From Roseovarius dicentrarchi (lineage in GTDB: Bacteria > Pseudomonadota > Alphaproteobacteria > Rhodobacterales > Rhodobacteraceae), in the NCBI RefSeq assembly GCF_003316635.1, contig NZ_QNQP01000007.1, positions 89,925 through 153,924 of the forward strand: a stretch of 64,000 nucleotides of DNA, read 5' to 3'. The position numbers were made by a program, and so were the translations under genes. Below are positions 63,655 to 64,000 of this stretch, piece by piece. How positions within the stretch are numbered: position 1 is the first letter of the stretch; every line of letters starts with the position of its first letter. Below the pieces are notes generated by a model. That model had not been told where the DNA came from, made no database searches, and worked only from the letters and a program-made list of their open reading frames with translations.

Positions 63655-64000
63655 GTCATTGAGAACTGACCCGGCATTTTCATCGAGATCTGACCCACCC
63701 AGTCGTTATGATCTGCTGATTATGATGGCGTCAATGCTGTTGCCTCCTTTCGCTTTTTCTTCGCTGTTTCGGAGCTGGCCTTGAAGCGGTAGCTGTCATT
63801 GCCGGTCTCGAGGATATGGCAGCGATGGGTGAGACGATCGAGCAGTGCTGTGGTCATTTTCGCATCGCCAAAGACGCTGGCCCATTCACTGAAGCTCAGG
63901 TTAGTGGTGATGATGACGCTGGTGCGTTCATACAGCTTGCTCAGAAGATGGAAGAGCAACGCGCCGCCAGAGGCGCTGAACGGCAGATATCCCAGCTCAT
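63648..64000 (-). mobile_element. IS21-family insertion element (istB end), truncated by window
   Basis: Two related repeats TCATTGAGAACTGACCC (63656-63672) and TCATCGAGATCTGACCC (63680-63696), 24 bp apart, resemble the multiple terminal repeats of IS21 elements. The istB-like frame on the minus strand follows at 63720. The outer end is near 63648-63655 but cannot be fixed exactly because the other end and target duplication lie outside the window. It interrupts the beta-helix/RTX gene. Confidence 0.75.
63720..64000 (-). CDS. istB: IstB-like IS21 helper ATPase (5' truncated)
   Basis: The visible C-terminal 92 residues are in frame to the window edge. The sequence [40 protein letters not shown] and [19 protein letters not shown] is characteristic of IstB, with the sensor-1 region at IITTN. 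The tail is Lys-rich. IstB assists the IstA transposase, whose gene is expected beyond base 64000. The protein start and Walker A lie outside the window. Confidence 0.92.
   Translation of the reverse strand, partial: ELGYLPFSASGGALLFHLLSKLYERTSVIITTNLSFSEWASVFGDAKMTTALLDRLTHRCHILETGNDSYRFKASSETAKKKRKEATALTPS

Noticed and set aside
63655..63696. CRISPR-like repeats
   Set aside because: Only two imperfect copies, adjacent to istB; they fit IS21 terminal repeats.

Overview
The window is high-GC chromosomal DNA from an alphaproteobacterium, most likely a member of the Roseobacter group (Rhodobacteraceae). The grounds are the protein families: Rhodobacteraceae-type Hint-domain proteins, a DUF1150 gene beside Hsp20, an IalB-like protein, the carnitine cluster with a DUF849 (BKACE) enzyme, lgt followed by a MidA-like methyltransferase and pgeF, and stress promoters of the GGAAC-N16/17-CGTT type. 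No rRNA, tRNA, CRISPR array or prophage was recognised. Genes are tightly packed, often with ATGA-type overlaps. Species was not determined.

Layout. 1-2.8 kb: end of a thiamine-precursor uptake and salvage operon (substrate-binding protein, TenA, ATPase, permease). 2.87-5.7 kb: a YihY membrane protein and the biotin transporter bioMNY. 5.8-8.4 kb: a lysine-degradation pair. 8.6-11.8 kb: a fused 2-oxoacid dehydrogenase E1 followed by a malonyltransferase-like protein. 11.8-12.9 kb: a PAS histidine kinase. 12.95-20.6 kb: carnitine catabolism (enoyl-CoA hydratase, NDP-forming acyl-CoA synthetase, acyl-CoA dehydrogenase, carnitine dehydrogenase/thioesterase fusion, BKACE enzyme) with a divergent GlxA/CdhR-type regulator. 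20.6-29 kb: housekeeping and unknown genes (csaA, proC, YbjN-like, ubiK, lgt, midA-like, pgeF, a Hint protein, an Lrp regulator). 29-41 kb: trxB, an RraB-like gene, a GT10 glycosyltransferase, the Hsp20 locus, purEK, rnr, dapE and dapD with a second Hint protein. 41-50 kb: LOG protein, rlmN, a CoA-transferase, an IalB-like protein, asparaginase, serB and serCA.

50.3-56.4 kb is the most coherent functional block. ubiX-ubiD is transcribed divergently from ubiT-ubiU-ubiV, a DUF2478 gene and a Crp/Fnr regulator. A near-perfect FNR box lies in the shared promoter region, and UbiU and UbiV keep all their iron-sulfur cysteines. This reads as an oxygen-independent ubiquinone biosynthesis locus under anaerobic control, with its own FNR-like regulator and one unassigned protein.

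57-61 kb holds panCB, an exported unknown protein and a YcaQ-like protein. 61-64 kb is accessory DNA: an AT-richer gap, then a beta-helix/RTX-type surface protein gene broken by an in-frame amber codon and cut by an IS21-family element whose istB runs off the window. Two structured intergenic elements have no assigned function: a 26-bp-armed palindrome at 40874-40939 and a terminator-ended structured segment at 15840-15970.
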